From a bacterium ADurb.Bin236 (lineage in GTDB: Bacteria > UBP15 > UBA6099): a DNA stretch of 64,000 bases. The stretch lies in the NCBI GenBank assembly GCA_002069885.1, contig MWCD01000003.1, positions 1 to 64,000 of the forward strand, in the 5' to 3' direction. Numbering within the stretch: position 1 is the stretch's first letter; each line of letters begins with the position of its first letter. A program made the translations under genes and the position numbers. A model generated the notes under the pieces. It made no database searches, was not told the DNA's origin, and saw only the letters and a program-made list of their open reading frames with translations. This document shows, one piece after another, positions 25,186 to 33,998 of the stretch.

Positions 25186-28131
25186 ATGATATACAGTCTA
25201 GTCGTTCTCAACAAACCGGCCATCAATTCCGACAGGAACGAGAAAATGGGCAGGGTCAAAGGCTATGTTATCGACCCGGACGCCCGCAAGGTCCTCGCCT
25301 TCATTCTCGCTCCCGACGCCGAAAAAGGCTCGCTTGATGTGGTTCCTTTCGATTCGGTGAAACGGATTTACGACAACGCGGTCATCTGCGAGGGCATCCC
25401 CGCCCCCATCCCAATCTCGGACAGGCCCGACCTGCTCAATGTATTCCTAAAAGACGTCGCGCTAATCGGCTCTCAGGTTATCACGGACTCTGGAATGCTG
25501 GCGGGCGCGGTGCACGACTTCGCGTTCGACGAAAAGACGGGCGACCTCGCCCAGCTTGCCCTCCTGCCTGAGATGCCCGCCGCTAAACGCGTCTCCGCAA
25601 AATACATCCTGAAAATCACGCAGTCCAGAATAATGATAAAAGCCGAGGCGCTGGACGATGTGCCTCCGGCTCCCGAAAAACCGGGAGCGCCGGGAAACGC
25701 CGCCAAGAAGGTCGAATGCGCGCCCTCTGCCCCGCCCGAACCGGAACGCCCAGCGGCGGCCCAACCGGCCTCTCAGGAGCCGGAGTTCGAGGAACCGGCC
25801 CTGCCCGCACAAGAACCTCCGCAACCCCCTCCCGCGCCGGAGCCTGCGGACTCCGTCTTCGACTCGACGGACTTGAGAAGCTTCATCAAGCAGGCGTTCT
25901 TCGAGATGACGGGCATGATAATTGAGAGGGTCAACGCGCTCGACGCGTCGGAATCCATAAAGAGCCTCGGCGAGAGGCTGCCGGAAATGCTGAAATCCGC
26001 TGGAGACGAGAGCGCGGAGTCCGACCCCGCAGACGAGTTGATTATCGAGGAAAAAATCAAGCGCGCCCTCTCGCCCCACATTAAAGAGCTGAAGGCTGAC
26101 ATAAACAAGCTTCTGGAAATGGCGTCATCAATGAGCGCGGCGCCTCAGGCAGAGCCGCCCGCCCCTCCCGACCTCTCCCCCATCTCAAAAGCGCTCGCCT
26201 CCGCCGAAGCCTCATTATCCGAAAAAATCGACGCGGCGTTCGATTCGATCCCGCGCAGCGAACCGAAAGATGTCGAGGCCGCCGTCAGCTCGCTCACAAA
26301 AATCACGAGCGCCCTTGAAGACATTAAAGAGCGCGTCCCGGCGAAAGAAGACATCAGGAAACAAATAAGCGACTACAGCGTCAGGTTCGAGGAGCGGGCG
26401 AACGCCCTTAACAGCGCCTTTCTGGCCGAACTGGACAAACAGATGGGCGCGGCGCGTGAAGCCATCGCTTCCGTCGAGCGAAAACGCTCCGGGCCGGACG
26501 CGTCCGAAATCGTGTCGAAACTGGACGAACGAATTGAGAGCGCGATGGAAGACTTCCGGGACAGGTTCGCCGCCCAGTTGTCCGTCGAGCTTGAGGAGAG
26601 CTTCGCGCAGAAGCTTGAGCGTTCTATCGCCGCCGGAATGAGGGAGGCCGCAGAGGTGGCCCGCTCTCAGGCGGACAACTTGGCCCTTCAGGCAAAATCC
26701 GCGAAGGACGCCGTAGCCAGACTCGCGGAAGCGCAGGCGGCTCTGCCGGACAAGCTGAACTCCGCGCTCGACTCGGTGAGAGCGAAACTCGACGAGATAG
26801 CCGGAAGACCCCGCTCCGAATCCGCCGGTTTCGACGCTGACGCGCTCGAAGCGAGGCTCGCAGAACGGCTGGACAGGATATCAGCCGCGGTGACGGCGGG
26901 AACACAGGAAACAAAGGCGGGAGCCGAGCGCGCGCTCGACGGGTTGAAGGCGGCGGCGGAAAACATAAAAGAATCAGTCGACAGCCGGTTGGCCGAGCGC
27001 GCGGACGTCTGGAAGAAATATCAGGACGATTCCCTCGGCGCGGCCAGAAGGCTCGAAGAGCGCGTCCTTGAGTTGCGCGAACGCAACGTCAGCCTTGAGA
27101 CCGCCTTTGATTCCGCCCGCTCCGCAATCCTCGACGAGGTCCGCTCCTACACCGACACCACGCTCAAGCCGGAAGATTTGATGATAGTGCGCGAGTGGCT
27201 CGGCGAGATAGCTCCGAAACTCAGCGACGCCGTCGCCCTGAAAGTGGACGAAGGGATACGCTCCGCCGCCGAAGAGATAAAACGGGTGGCGGAAAACACG
27301 CGCGGCCAGTTCGACGCGCTCACGGACTCAATAGGGCTGGCCGGCGAAAACCTCAGCGGCCTCGCTGACCAGCTCGTGAACGAACTCGGAAAACAGTTCG
27401 ACGAAAAGATGTCGTCATTGCCGGAAAACGGTCTGGGCCGCGAGGCGCTCGAGCAGTTAAAATCGGAAATCGCAGAGCGCGTTCAGGCGTCTACGGACGC
27501 CTTGCGCGAACGGCTCGACGCCGCCGCACGCGACCGCGCGGAAGAACGCGACGCCCTCTCTCTGAGGCTCAACGAATCGCTCGAAAACGCCGTCTCGAAA
27601 ATCAGAGAGAGCCTCTTGTTGGGAATCGAGGCGGGCAGGCAGGAACTTGCGGAAATGAAAGACCTCGAAAGCCTCCGGGACCGGCTCGAAGGCCGCATCG
27701 GCGACGTCGTGGACGACATGGTCGGCAAAATCGAAAACAGACTCGACCAACGAGACAGATATTACGAGGAAGGCGTAAGCTCTATACTCGCCAACTTGGA
27801 AAAACTCGTCAGCAGGGGACTCAAACCCGATTTCGAAGGCATGTTCTCAGGCGGCGGCCTTATCAGCAGCCTGTTCGGACAGAAACCCGCGCCGCAGAAG
27901 ATTGTCGGAAAAACCTCGCCGTACGCCGGCTCGCAGCCGCAGAGCGCTTCGGACGCCTCCCTGCGCCGATTCGCTTATCTAATCGGGAAAAAAATAAAGT
28001 CGGATATCGTAGACGCGGACGGCACGACAATCGCCGCAGCCGGAGACACCGTAAACGAGGCTATCATACGCTCGCTCAGGGACAAGCAACGCACGCTCGA
28101 CCTGATACGAAGCGTCGATTTCAACGCCTGA
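25186..28131 (+). CDS. PRC-barrel plus long coiled-coil protein of unknown function
   Basis: A 981-aa protein. Residues ~1-160 contain two PRC-barrel-like halves (MGRVKGYVIDPDARKVLAFI and LIGSQVITDSGMLAGAVHDFAFD). Residues ~165-225 are Pro/Ala/Glu-rich linker. Residues ~230-900 are almost all helical and charged (Ala, Glu, Lys, Arg, Ser), like apolipoprotein/ExoE or chemoreceptor-type coiled coils, with few prolines. The C-terminal ~55 residues form a compact domain (YLIGKKIKSDIVDADGTTIAAAGDTV). No signal peptide or membrane helix is seen, so it is probably a cytoplasmic scaffold. A possible terminator follows directly. Confidence 0.75.
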   Translation: MIYSLVVLNKPAINSDRNEKMGRVKGYVIDPDARKVLAFILAPDAEKGSLDVVPFDSVKRIYDNAVICEGIPAPIPISDRPDLLNVFLKDVALIGSQVITDSGMLAGAVHDFAFDEKTGDLAQLALLPEMPAAKRVSAKYILKITQSRIMIKAEALDDVPPAPEKPGAPGNAAKKVECAPSAPPEPERPAAAQPASQEPEFEEPALPAQEPPQPPPAPEPADSVFDSTDLRSFIKQAFFEMTGMIIERVNALDASESIKSLGERLPEMLKSAGDESAESDPADELIIEEKIKRALSPHIKELKADINKLLEMASSMSAAPQAEPPAPPDLSPISKALASAEASLSEKIDAAFDSIPRSEPKDVEAAVSSLTKITSALEDIKERVPAKEDIRKQISDYSVRFEERANALNSAFLAELDKQMGAAREAIASVERKRSGPDASEIVSKLDERIESAMEDFRDRFAAQLSVELEESFAQKLERSIAAGMREAAEVARSQADNLALQAKSAKDAVARLAEAQAALPDKLNSALDSVRAKLDEIAGRPRSESAGFDADALEARLAERLDRISAAVTAGTQETKAGAERALDGLKAAAENIKESVDSRLAERADVWKKYQDDSLGAARRLEERVLELRERNVSLETAFDSARSAILDEVRSYTDTTLKPEDLMIVREWLGEIAPKLSDAVALKVDEGIRSAAEEIKRVAENTRGQFDALTDSIGLAGENLSGLADQLVNELGKQFDEKMSSLPENGLGREALEQLKSEIAERVQASTDALRERLDAAARDRAEERDALSLRLNESLENAVSKIRESLLLGIEAGRQELAEMKDLESLRDRLEGRIGDVVDDMVGKIENRLDQRDRYYEEGVSSILANLEKLVSRGLKPDFEGMFSGGGLISSLFGQKPAPQKIVGKTSPYAGSQPQSASDASLRRFAYLIGKKIKSDIVDADGTTIAAAGDTVNEAIIRSLRDKQRTLDLIRSVDFNA

Positions 28132-28204
28132 CGCTCCGCGCGCGGCGGCGGTCGGAAACACTTTCAGACCCGACTCCCTGCGGAGCGCGCCGATTCGCTT
28201 TTTT
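28132..28204 (+). terminator. Candidate terminator after the coiled-coil gene
   Basis: CGCTCCGC (28132-28139) pairs with GCGGAGCG (28180-28187); the loop holds an inner GTCGG/CCGAC hairpin. A run of six T at 28199-28204 lies 11 nt beyond the stem, farther than usual, so the call is tentative. Confidence 0.4.
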
Positions 28205-28334
28205 GCCAGCGCGGGCAGAAATCTAAACAGGGACAATATGCCCGGAATCCATGCTTTTCGAGTTTCTACCCGCATTGATGAAAAATTCGGCCTGAAATTG
28301 TATAATATCTCAAACTTGCGCGCAGAGGTGACTT

Positions 28335-29165
28335 ATGGACAGACTGTACTGGGACATTTACGCCGTCAATACGGAGGACTTCCCGACCTTCATCGACCGG
28401 ACCTCCAGCCACCTTCACATATATCTGGGCGACGTGCGCGAAGCCGTCGCGCACACCGACCAAATCAGCAAGTACGGCCGCGTCATCTACAACCAACAGG
28501 CTTGGGACACAGACAAGTTCAAGGAAATCAAAGACGAAGTTACCCAGCCGAACCACTACGACGTTATCAAGGAAACCATCCTCCGCGTGAACAAATACAA
28601 ATGCGACAAGGTGGACATGGGATACGTGGGCCGCTGGAAGAACCCATATCAGATTGCCGACACTCATCTGCCGACCGGCATAACCATCTCCTACGAGAAA
28701 AGACCCGAATGCCACTTCATCCGCACCGTTTTCTTCTCGCCCGAACACTGGTTCAATCTTCAGTGCAAGCCGCTGTTCCGCACGGACCCCATTGTAGAAA
28801 AGGAGCCGAAAGGCTCTTGGAACATGAACCCGGTGGGGCTGATCGCCCCCAAACCGGAAAAATCGGCTGCGAACCGCCGCGCCATGTTCAACATCGTTTC
28901 CGACTTCATAAAGGAATTCAGGCCCGCCTTCACCGGACTCGGACTTTCCCAGTTCTATTTCAATTTCGAATCCGGAAACGCGTATCTGACGGACAACGAG
29001 GCCAAAGAGCGCGAAGACCTGCTGCCTCTGATATTCAGCTTCAGGGAAGACGGCAACCGCCCGATGTTCAGCGACTCAACGGAGATTCCGATCGACAACT
29101 TCGACAACACGCTTGCGCGCGACCAGAGGATGTTTTTCGACCGGAGATATTTTGAATTCCTCTAG
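28335..29165 (+). CDS. Protein of unknown function
   Basis: A 276-aa soluble protein that I do not recognise. It is rich in aromatic residues and histidine in its first two thirds (SHLHIYLGDVREAVAHTD, FFSPEHWFNLQCKPLF). It then has a long helix (ANRRAMFNIVSDFIKEF) and an aromatic C-terminus (RMFFDRRYFEFL). There is no signal peptide or membrane helix. The ATG at 28335 follows GAGGTG, and a TATAAT at 28301-28306 lacks a well-spaced -35. A competing plus frame from 28238 is Arg/His-rich and unconvincing. The diguanylate cyclase gene starts 17 bp after its stop, suggesting joint transcription. Confidence 0.7.
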   Translation: MDRLYWDIYAVNTEDFPTFIDRTSSHLHIYLGDVREAVAHTDQISKYGRVIYNQQAWDTDKFKEIKDEVTQPNHYDVIKETILRVNKYKCDKVDMGYVGRWKNPYQIADTHLPTGITISYEKRPECHFIRTVFFSPEHWFNLQCKPLFRTDPIVEKEPKGSWNMNPVGLIAPKPEKSAANRRAMFNIVSDFIKEFRPAFTGLGLSQFYFNFESGNAYLTDNEAKEREDLLPLIFSFREDGNRPMFSDSTEIPIDNFDNTLARDQRMFFDRRYFEFL

Positions 29166-29182
29166 ATCGGCCTTCTCGACGG

Positions 29183-30874
29183 ATGAAAAGGGATAAAGGC
29201 AGCAGGCAGTTCGCGCCCCCATCGGCGCCGGACGGACGCGACCGCTTCTTTCTCGCGCCCCGGCTCGTCCTCTTCGCCGGAACCGCCGTCTGGCTCTTCA
29301 CAACATCCCAACAGATGGTCTTCCTCGAAGGCGAAAGCTCCCGACTCATCTCCGGCGTGGTCCCCCTGCTAGTGATGTTCGCCGTCTACACCGGCATGTT
29401 CCATCTTCTAGCCCGGCTCTACCCTTCGCGCGCAAAGGGCGTCTATTTCATATCCACCGTCGTGGACGTCGCCTTCATAACGCTGCTCATCCGCGCCACA
29501 GGCTCGTGCCAGAGCAATTTCTATCTCGCCTACTACCCGTTCATCGCGCTGGCTGTGTTCTATTTCGGCGTCGCCGGCGGGGGCGTCGTCGCCGCTCTTT
29601 CCTCCGCCGCCTACCTCCTGATTTATCTCGCCAATCCGCAACAACTTTTCGCCGCCGACTTCGCCCTCCGCCTCGGTTTCATGTTCATGGTATTCTTCGT
29701 CCTCGCCTTCTTGGAGGAGAACGCCCGGAGAGCGCGCGCGGATATAGAACGGCAGAAAAACACCATCGACGCTCTCAACGCGCGGCTCGAAGAACGTTTC
29801 ATGGACGTCGTCGAGGACAAAGAAAACCTCTCCCGCCTCGTCGAGGAGAAAGAACGTCTGCTCAATTCACAGAACCTCCTGACAGCCAGACGCCGCGCGC
29901 ACATCTCTTTCGCAAAAGAACTTAACGCCCAGAACGATGTCGCCAAAACCGCCATGCTCTTCAACAGGTACGCCAAAGGGCTGCTCGAAACCGACAGGGC
30001 GGACATCGTGATAGTGAACTTCGCGGCGAAAACCGCCGCCCTCCACCCGGACGACTCTGAAGACCGTCCGACCGAAATCCCCATCGACCATCCGCTGATA
30101 CTGAAGGCCGAGCGAGAGGCCGACTCCGCCGGATTCTTCGAGGCGACTTGGAACAGCGCCGAGGCCGCGGACATCCCCTGCTCCATCCTCGTCGCCCCCA
30201 CCCAGCCATCAGCGATGCACGTCCAAACCCTCTCCGGCGCGGGCGAAAAATTCACCGGCCTCTTCATCGCCTCAAGCTACGACGACTACGTTTTTGACCC
30301 CGACGTCCTCGACGAGCTTCGCATCCTCTGCAACCACCTCGCCGTCGCCATCGAAAACATGTCACTCAGAACAAAGCTTCAGGACATGGCGGACACCGAC
30401 GGTTTGACCGCCGTGTTCAACCACAGGTATTTCCAGAACGCGCTGGAGCGGGAAATCATACGCTACAGAAGATACAAACGCCCCCTGACGCTCCTGATGA
30501 TAGACATAGATCACTTTAAAAAACTCAACGACTCGCACGGACACCAGACAGGAGACATCGTCCTTCGCGGCATGTGCGACATTGTAAAAAAGCAACTTCG
30601 CAACTCCGACATCCTCTGCCGCTACGGCGGAGAGGAGTTCGGCGTCGTCATGCCGGAAACCGACGTTCCCGGCGCGATAGTCGTGGCTGAACGCATCCGC
30701 AGCGCCGTCGAAAATCAGCCTTTCATATCTGCAGACGGCGAACCTCTGAATATCACCGTCAGCCTCGGTCTCGGCGCCTTCCCGCCTGCCGAAGACGCAG
30801 AATCCATTGTCAAAGCCGCAGACGAAGCCCTCTACCGCGCTAAAGAATCAGGCAGAAACCGCGTCGTCTGCTAA
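29183..30874 (+). CDS. Membrane-bound diguanylate cyclase (GAF-like + GGDEF)
   Basis: Makes the second messenger cyclic di-GMP from two GTP. 563 aa. Residues ~25-165 hold five or six membrane segments forming a sensor. A coiled coil follows (RRARADIERQKNTIDALNARL). Residues ~235-395 look like a GAF domain. The GGDEF domain is C-terminal, with active site RYGGEEFGVV and substrate region MIDIDHFKKLNDSHGHQTGD. An RNSD five residues before GGEEF forms the product-inhibition I-site, so feedback inhibition is likely. A partner phosphodiesterase of HD-GYP type lies at 63199-64000. Confidence 0.93.
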   Translation: MKRDKGSRQFAPPSAPDGRDRFFLAPRLVLFAGTAVWLFTTSQQMVFLEGESSRLISGVVPLLVMFAVYTGMFHLLARLYPSRAKGVYFISTVVDVAFITLLIRATGSCQSNFYLAYYPFIALAVFYFGVAGGGVVAALSSAAYLLIYLANPQQLFAADFALRLGFMFMVFFVLAFLEENARRARADIERQKNTIDALNARLEERFMDVVEDKENLSRLVEEKERLLNSQNLLTARRRAHISFAKELNAQNDVAKTAMLFNRYAKGLLETDRADIVIVNFAAKTAALHPDDSEDRPTEIPIDHPLILKAEREADSAGFFEATWNSAEAADIPCSILVAPTQPSAMHVQTLSGAGEKFTGLFIASSYDDYVFDPDVLDELRILCNHLAVAIENMSLRTKLQDMADTDGLTAVFNHRYFQNALEREIIRYRRYKRPLTLLMIDIDHFKKLNDSHGHQTGDIVLRGMCDIVKKQLRNSDILCRYGGEEFGVVMPETDVPGAIVVAERIRSAVENQPFISADGEPLNITVSLGLGAFPPAEDAESIVKAADEALYRAKESGRNRVVC

Positions 30875-31097
30875 CTGCCCGCCTCGCTCCGATTCTTACA
30901 AATCATTCTTTTATGCCGGTTATTAATTGATTTTTATCCGCCAGTTTGTGTGCCATGCACAATGTTTCTTTTGTTCATGAGCGAAAAAAGCAACGATCCA
31001 TGGTTAATTCCAAATAATAAGTCGTATGCGTTCGCAGCGTTTTTCAAACGGAAAAACTCGGGATTCGCCGGTTAGTGTTTGCCGCGCGGAAACTTGT
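30875..31097. other. Convergent intergenic gap
   Basis: Gap between the diguanylate cyclase (plus) and the J-domain/HEAT gene (minus). The first ~170 bp are AT-rich compared with the genes. I see no convincing terminator, RNA gene or reading frame. Confidence 0.5.
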
Positions 31098-31766
31098 TCA
31101 GACGGCTCCGCCGGACGCCGGCATTCGCGCGGAGCGCGGGGGCGGCCGCTTTCCGGCTCTCTCAAGAAACGCCGACGCCATCGCAGAGTCCACGCGGGCG
31201 AGCGCCGATTCTATCTGCGCTCGCATCGCGGCATCCGAAGTTTTATGAAGGGATATCAGAGGGATAACGGCCACCCGGGATTCAAACTCGGCGATTGCGG
31301 CAACAGCCTCCGCGCGCACCGCGCGCTCTTCGTCCGATAAGGCTTTTATCAGCGCCCATGCCACCTCTTTGCCGCCCAGAGCCGCGATGGCCCTGACCGC
31401 GTGCAGCCTCACATAAGGGTTCTTCGACAGGCGCATCCGGATAACAAGCTCGTCGAGCGGCAGAAAAACCGAGCGGGGCCGCGGCCTATGCGCCGCCTTT
31501 GGCGCCGCCGCTCCGGGGACGGCTTCTTCTATTGATTTTTTCTTTTTCGCCGCGGCCGATTCCGCGCGCGCGCGCGACCTCAACAACTCATACGCCGCCG
31601 TCACGCGCTTGAACGCCTCCGCCGCCATCGGGTCGCCCGGATTGACGTCCGGATGCAGCGCGACCGCCTTCCGCCTGAACGCCTGCTTAAGTTCGGCCTG
31701 CGTGGCCCCCTCTTTGACCCCCAGCAGGGCGAGGCTTTTTTCCACATTGTCTTTGGGTCGCGTCAT
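31098..31766 (-). CDS. J-domain protein with C-terminal HEAT repeats
   Basis: Co-chaperone predicted to stimulate the ATPase of the DnaK-like protein made from the gene it overlaps by 4 bp. 222 aa. The J domain occupies residues ~8-65 with the essential HPD (ALHPDVNPGDP). A basic, Ala-rich linker follows. Residues ~105-205 form two or three HEAT repeats (NPYVRLHAVRAIAALGGKEVA and the following ERAVRAEAVAAIAEF). It lacks the Gly/Phe region, zinc finger and substrate-binding domain of DnaJ, so HEAT repeats probably choose the client. Confidence 0.88.
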   Translation of the reverse strand: MTRPKDNVEKSLALLGVKEGATQAELKQAFRRKAVALHPDVNPGDPMAAEAFKRVTAAYELLRSRARAESAAAKKKKSIEEAVPGAAAPKAAHRPRPRSVFLPLDELVIRMRLSKNPYVRLHAVRAIAALGGKEVAWALIKALSDEERAVRAEAVAAIAEFESRVAVIPLISLHKTSDAAMRAQIESALARVDSAMASAFLERAGKRPPPRSARMPASGGAV

Positions 31767-33478
31767 ACCGCCGCCAGTTCGTTCAGATAAACGCTCATCG
31801 TTTCCACCGCCGTTTTCAACTGGTGGATATCCCCGCCGCCGAGCGCCGACTTTATATATTCGACAAGCTCCTCGATTTCAGGGTTGTCGTTGAGCGATTC
31901 TAAGCCTTCGCGCTCGGCTTTCTCGTTGATGCGGCTCAGCAAAGCGCGCGCCTGCCTGAGCAACCGGTTCCGAGCTATGAACAACTCGTCCTCGTCCTTG
32001 TGCGCGGCGGCGTCGAGCGCCATCTTCCGAACGTCTTCCTCATCCACGGCGTTCCCTGCTTCGATCCGTATCTCTCTGTGCTCGCCGGTCTCCTCGTTCT
32101 GCGCGCGCACGTGCGCTATGCCATTCACGTCGATGTCGAAAACCACGTCGATCCTCGGAACGCCTCGCGGAGCCGGAGGTATGCCTTCCAGAGTGAACCT
32201 GCCGAGAGAGAAATTGCGGCTCGCCTGCGCCCGCTCTCCCTGCAGCACATGAACCTCGACCGATGTCTGTCCGTCCGTAACCGTCGTGAACACGCGGCCC
32301 CGCGTCGTCGGTATGCAACTGTTCCTCTCGATGATCGGCACGAACACGTCGTTGTCCGTCTCGATGCCCAGCGTCAGCGGCGTTATGTCCACCAGCACAA
32401 GCCCTTTTACGCCGCCGGACATCACGCCAGCCTGAATGCACGCGCCGACCGCCACCGATTCATCCGGGTTCGAACTACGAATCAATTTGTTTCCGAACTT
32501 CTCTTCAAGCCGCCTGCGCACCGCCGGAATCCTCGATGAGCCGCCCACCAGCGCCACCGCGCCTATGTCAGACGGCGACATCCCCGCGTCTTCCAACGCC
32601 GCGCTCACCAGCCCGTCTATCTCGTCCAGATAATCCGCGACAAGCTCCTCGAACTTCTGCCGCGTCAACGTCATCTGAAGATGCTTCGGGCCTTCCCTGT
32701 CGGCGGAGATGAAAGGCACATGGATGGATGCCGAAGCCGACTCCGAAAGCTCTTTCTTCGCCGCCTCCGCCGCGTCCCGCGCCTTCTGCATCGCCATCGG
32801 GTCTTCCCTCAGGTCTATCCTGTGCTTCTGGTAGAAATCCGAAACAATGTGATGCACGACGCGGGCGTCGAAATCGTCTCCGCCAAGCTTGTTGTTGCCC
32901 CGCGTGGCAAGCGCCTCGTAAACCGTCCCCGATATATCCAGAACCGACACGTCGAAAGTGCCGCCGCCTAAATCGAAAACCAGAATCGTCCCCTCCTGAT
33001 TGCGGGGCATGCCAAACGCCAGCGCCGCCGCCGTCGGCTCGTTTATCAGCCTTTTGACCTCCAGCCCCGCAAGCTCGCCCGCAAGCTTCACCGCCTGCCT
33101 CTGGCTGTCGTTGAAATACGCCGGAACTGTTATTATCGCCTCCGTAATCGGCTCTCCCAGAAACTCCTCCGCGCTCTCCTTCAGCCTGCCGATGATTATC
33201 GCCGCAATCTGCGCCGCGGCGTACTCGCGACCGTCTATGTTCACTTTGAAATTCTCGCCCAGCTTCCTCTTTATGGACCTGAAAGTGCGCTCGCAGTTGA
33301 TGACGGACTGGTTCTTCGCCGCCGTGCCGACCAGCAGTTCTCCTTCCTCCCCGAACGCCACCACGGAAGGAGTCAGCCGCTCCCCGCGCTGGTTGGGAAT
33401 AACCACCGGCTCCCCGCCCTCAAGGGCGCATATTACTGAGTTGGTGGTTCCGAAATCAATACCGACAGCCCGGCCCAT
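31763..33478 (-). CDS. DnaK-type Hsp70 chaperone (short paralog)
   Basis: ATP-driven chaperone. 571 aa, shorter than the usual ~630-640 of housekeeping DnaK because the lid and acidic tail are reduced. The ATPase domain is complete: GIDFGTTNSVICALEGG, INEPTAAALAFG, FDLGGGTFDVSVLDI and VALVGGSSRIPAVR. The substrate domain starts at DITPLTLGIETDNDVFVPIIERN. The ATG at 33478 follows GGAGG. No grpE and no CIRCE element (TTAGCACTC inverted repeat) are nearby, which argues for a specialised paralog rather than the main heat-shock copy. Confidence 0.93.
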   Translation of the reverse strand: MGRAVGIDFGTTNSVICALEGGEPVVIPNQRGERLTPSVVAFGEEGELLVGTAAKNQSVINCERTFRSIKRKLGENFKVNIDGREYAAAQIAAIIIGRLKESAEEFLGEPITEAIITVPAYFNDSQRQAVKLAGELAGLEVKRLINEPTAAALAFGMPRNQEGTILVFDLGGGTFDVSVLDISGTVYEALATRGNNKLGGDDFDARVVHHIVSDFYQKHRIDLREDPMAMQKARDAAEAAKKELSESASASIHVPFISADREGPKHLQMTLTRQKFEELVADYLDEIDGLVSAALEDAGMSPSDIGAVALVGGSSRIPAVRRRLEEKFGNKLIRSSNPDESVAVGACIQAGVMSGGVKGLVLVDITPLTLGIETDNDVFVPIIERNSCIPTTRGRVFTTVTDGQTSVEVHVLQGERAQASRNFSLGRFTLEGIPPAPRGVPRIDVVFDIDVNGIAHVRAQNEETGEHREIRIEAGNAVDEEDVRKMALDAAAHKDEDELFIARNRLLRQARALLSRINEKAEREGLESLNDNPEIEELVEYIKSALGGGDIHQLKTAVETMSVYLNELAAV

Positions 33479-33571
33479 AATGTGCCTCCGTTTCAGCGGT
33501 TCCGCAAAAAAGCTCCCTTAAGCGAATGGCGCGCTCGCTACATCTGCAAGGGTTTTAGACTCCCGCCTCTG

Positions 33572-33643
33572 ACTATAGGCGCTTATCTTGTTCCTTAATC
33601 ACAATTTTAAAATGGCATAAATAAAACAAGCTGTGCCTATAGT
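33572..33643. repeat. 9-bp inverted repeat upstream of the dnaK-like gene
   Basis: ACTATAGGC (33572-33580) and GCCTATAGT (33635-33643) are perfect complements separated by 54 bp of AT-rich sequence. It lies about 95-165 bp upstream of the dnaK-like start and could be a regulator site or part of a leader fold. Confidence 0.4.
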
Positions 33644-33724
33644 TAAGTATATTAATACCCGCTCCCGCCTGTCTTTGTAAATACTATTACAAAAATATGC
33701 GAATCAATTCCTATAAAGAAATTG

Positions 33725-33796
33725 AAAAGCTTTGGAAAAATAGTTTGGGAAAAGAACCTTTTCCAGAAAGGTTTTTTTTCGACCGCTGGAAGCGGA
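33725..33796 (+). repeat. Degenerate palindromic element with terminator-like hairpin
   Basis: AACCTTT (33755-33761) pairs with AAAGGTT (33767-33773) and is followed by eight T. A second hairpin CCGCT/AGCGG lies at 33784-33796. The preceding GAAAAGCTTTGGAAAAATAG resembles the conserved flank of the modules at 35.8-36.3 kb, so it may be a decayed relative. A pyrimidine-rich tract follows to about 33890. No gene is seen in 33479-33910. Confidence 0.45.
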
Positions 33797-33914
33797 AAAA
33801 CTTCCTTTCTTTTTTCCTTACTTCATTTATCTTCTCTTCTTCTTTCACTTCTTTTTTTCTGTATTTTTTCTTTCTTCTTCCCGCTTTCAGCCTGCGGCCG
33901 GGTATGCAACGGGG

Positions 33915-33944
33915 TTGTGGCGGGCCGACGTTGTCCTGTATAAT
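33915..33944 (+). promoter_or_regulatory. Promoter of the M20 peptidase gene
   Basis: -35 TTGTGG (33915-33920), 18-bp spacer, -10 TATAAT (33939-33944). It leaves a leader of about 48 nt with AAGGAG before the ATG at 33999. Confidence 0.6.
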
Positions 33945-33998
33945 CACCAGAAGACAGTGAAGAGCGACAGGCGTCAGAACGACGAAGGAGCGGCTAAA

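Noticed and set aside
28275-28306. Promoter TTGATG...TATAAT before the 276-aa gene
   Set aside because: The spacer would be 20 bp, too long for a confident sigma-70 promoter; only the TATAAT is noted.
28238-29155. 305-codon plus-strand frame overlapping the 276-aa gene
   Set aside because: Basic, low-quality composition and no ribosome-binding site; the 28335 frame has GAGGTG and normal codon use.
33479-33660. CIRCE heat-shock operator before the dnaK-like gene
   Set aside because: No TTAGCACTC-N9-GAGTGCTAA pattern; only an unrelated, widely spaced inverted repeat is seen.
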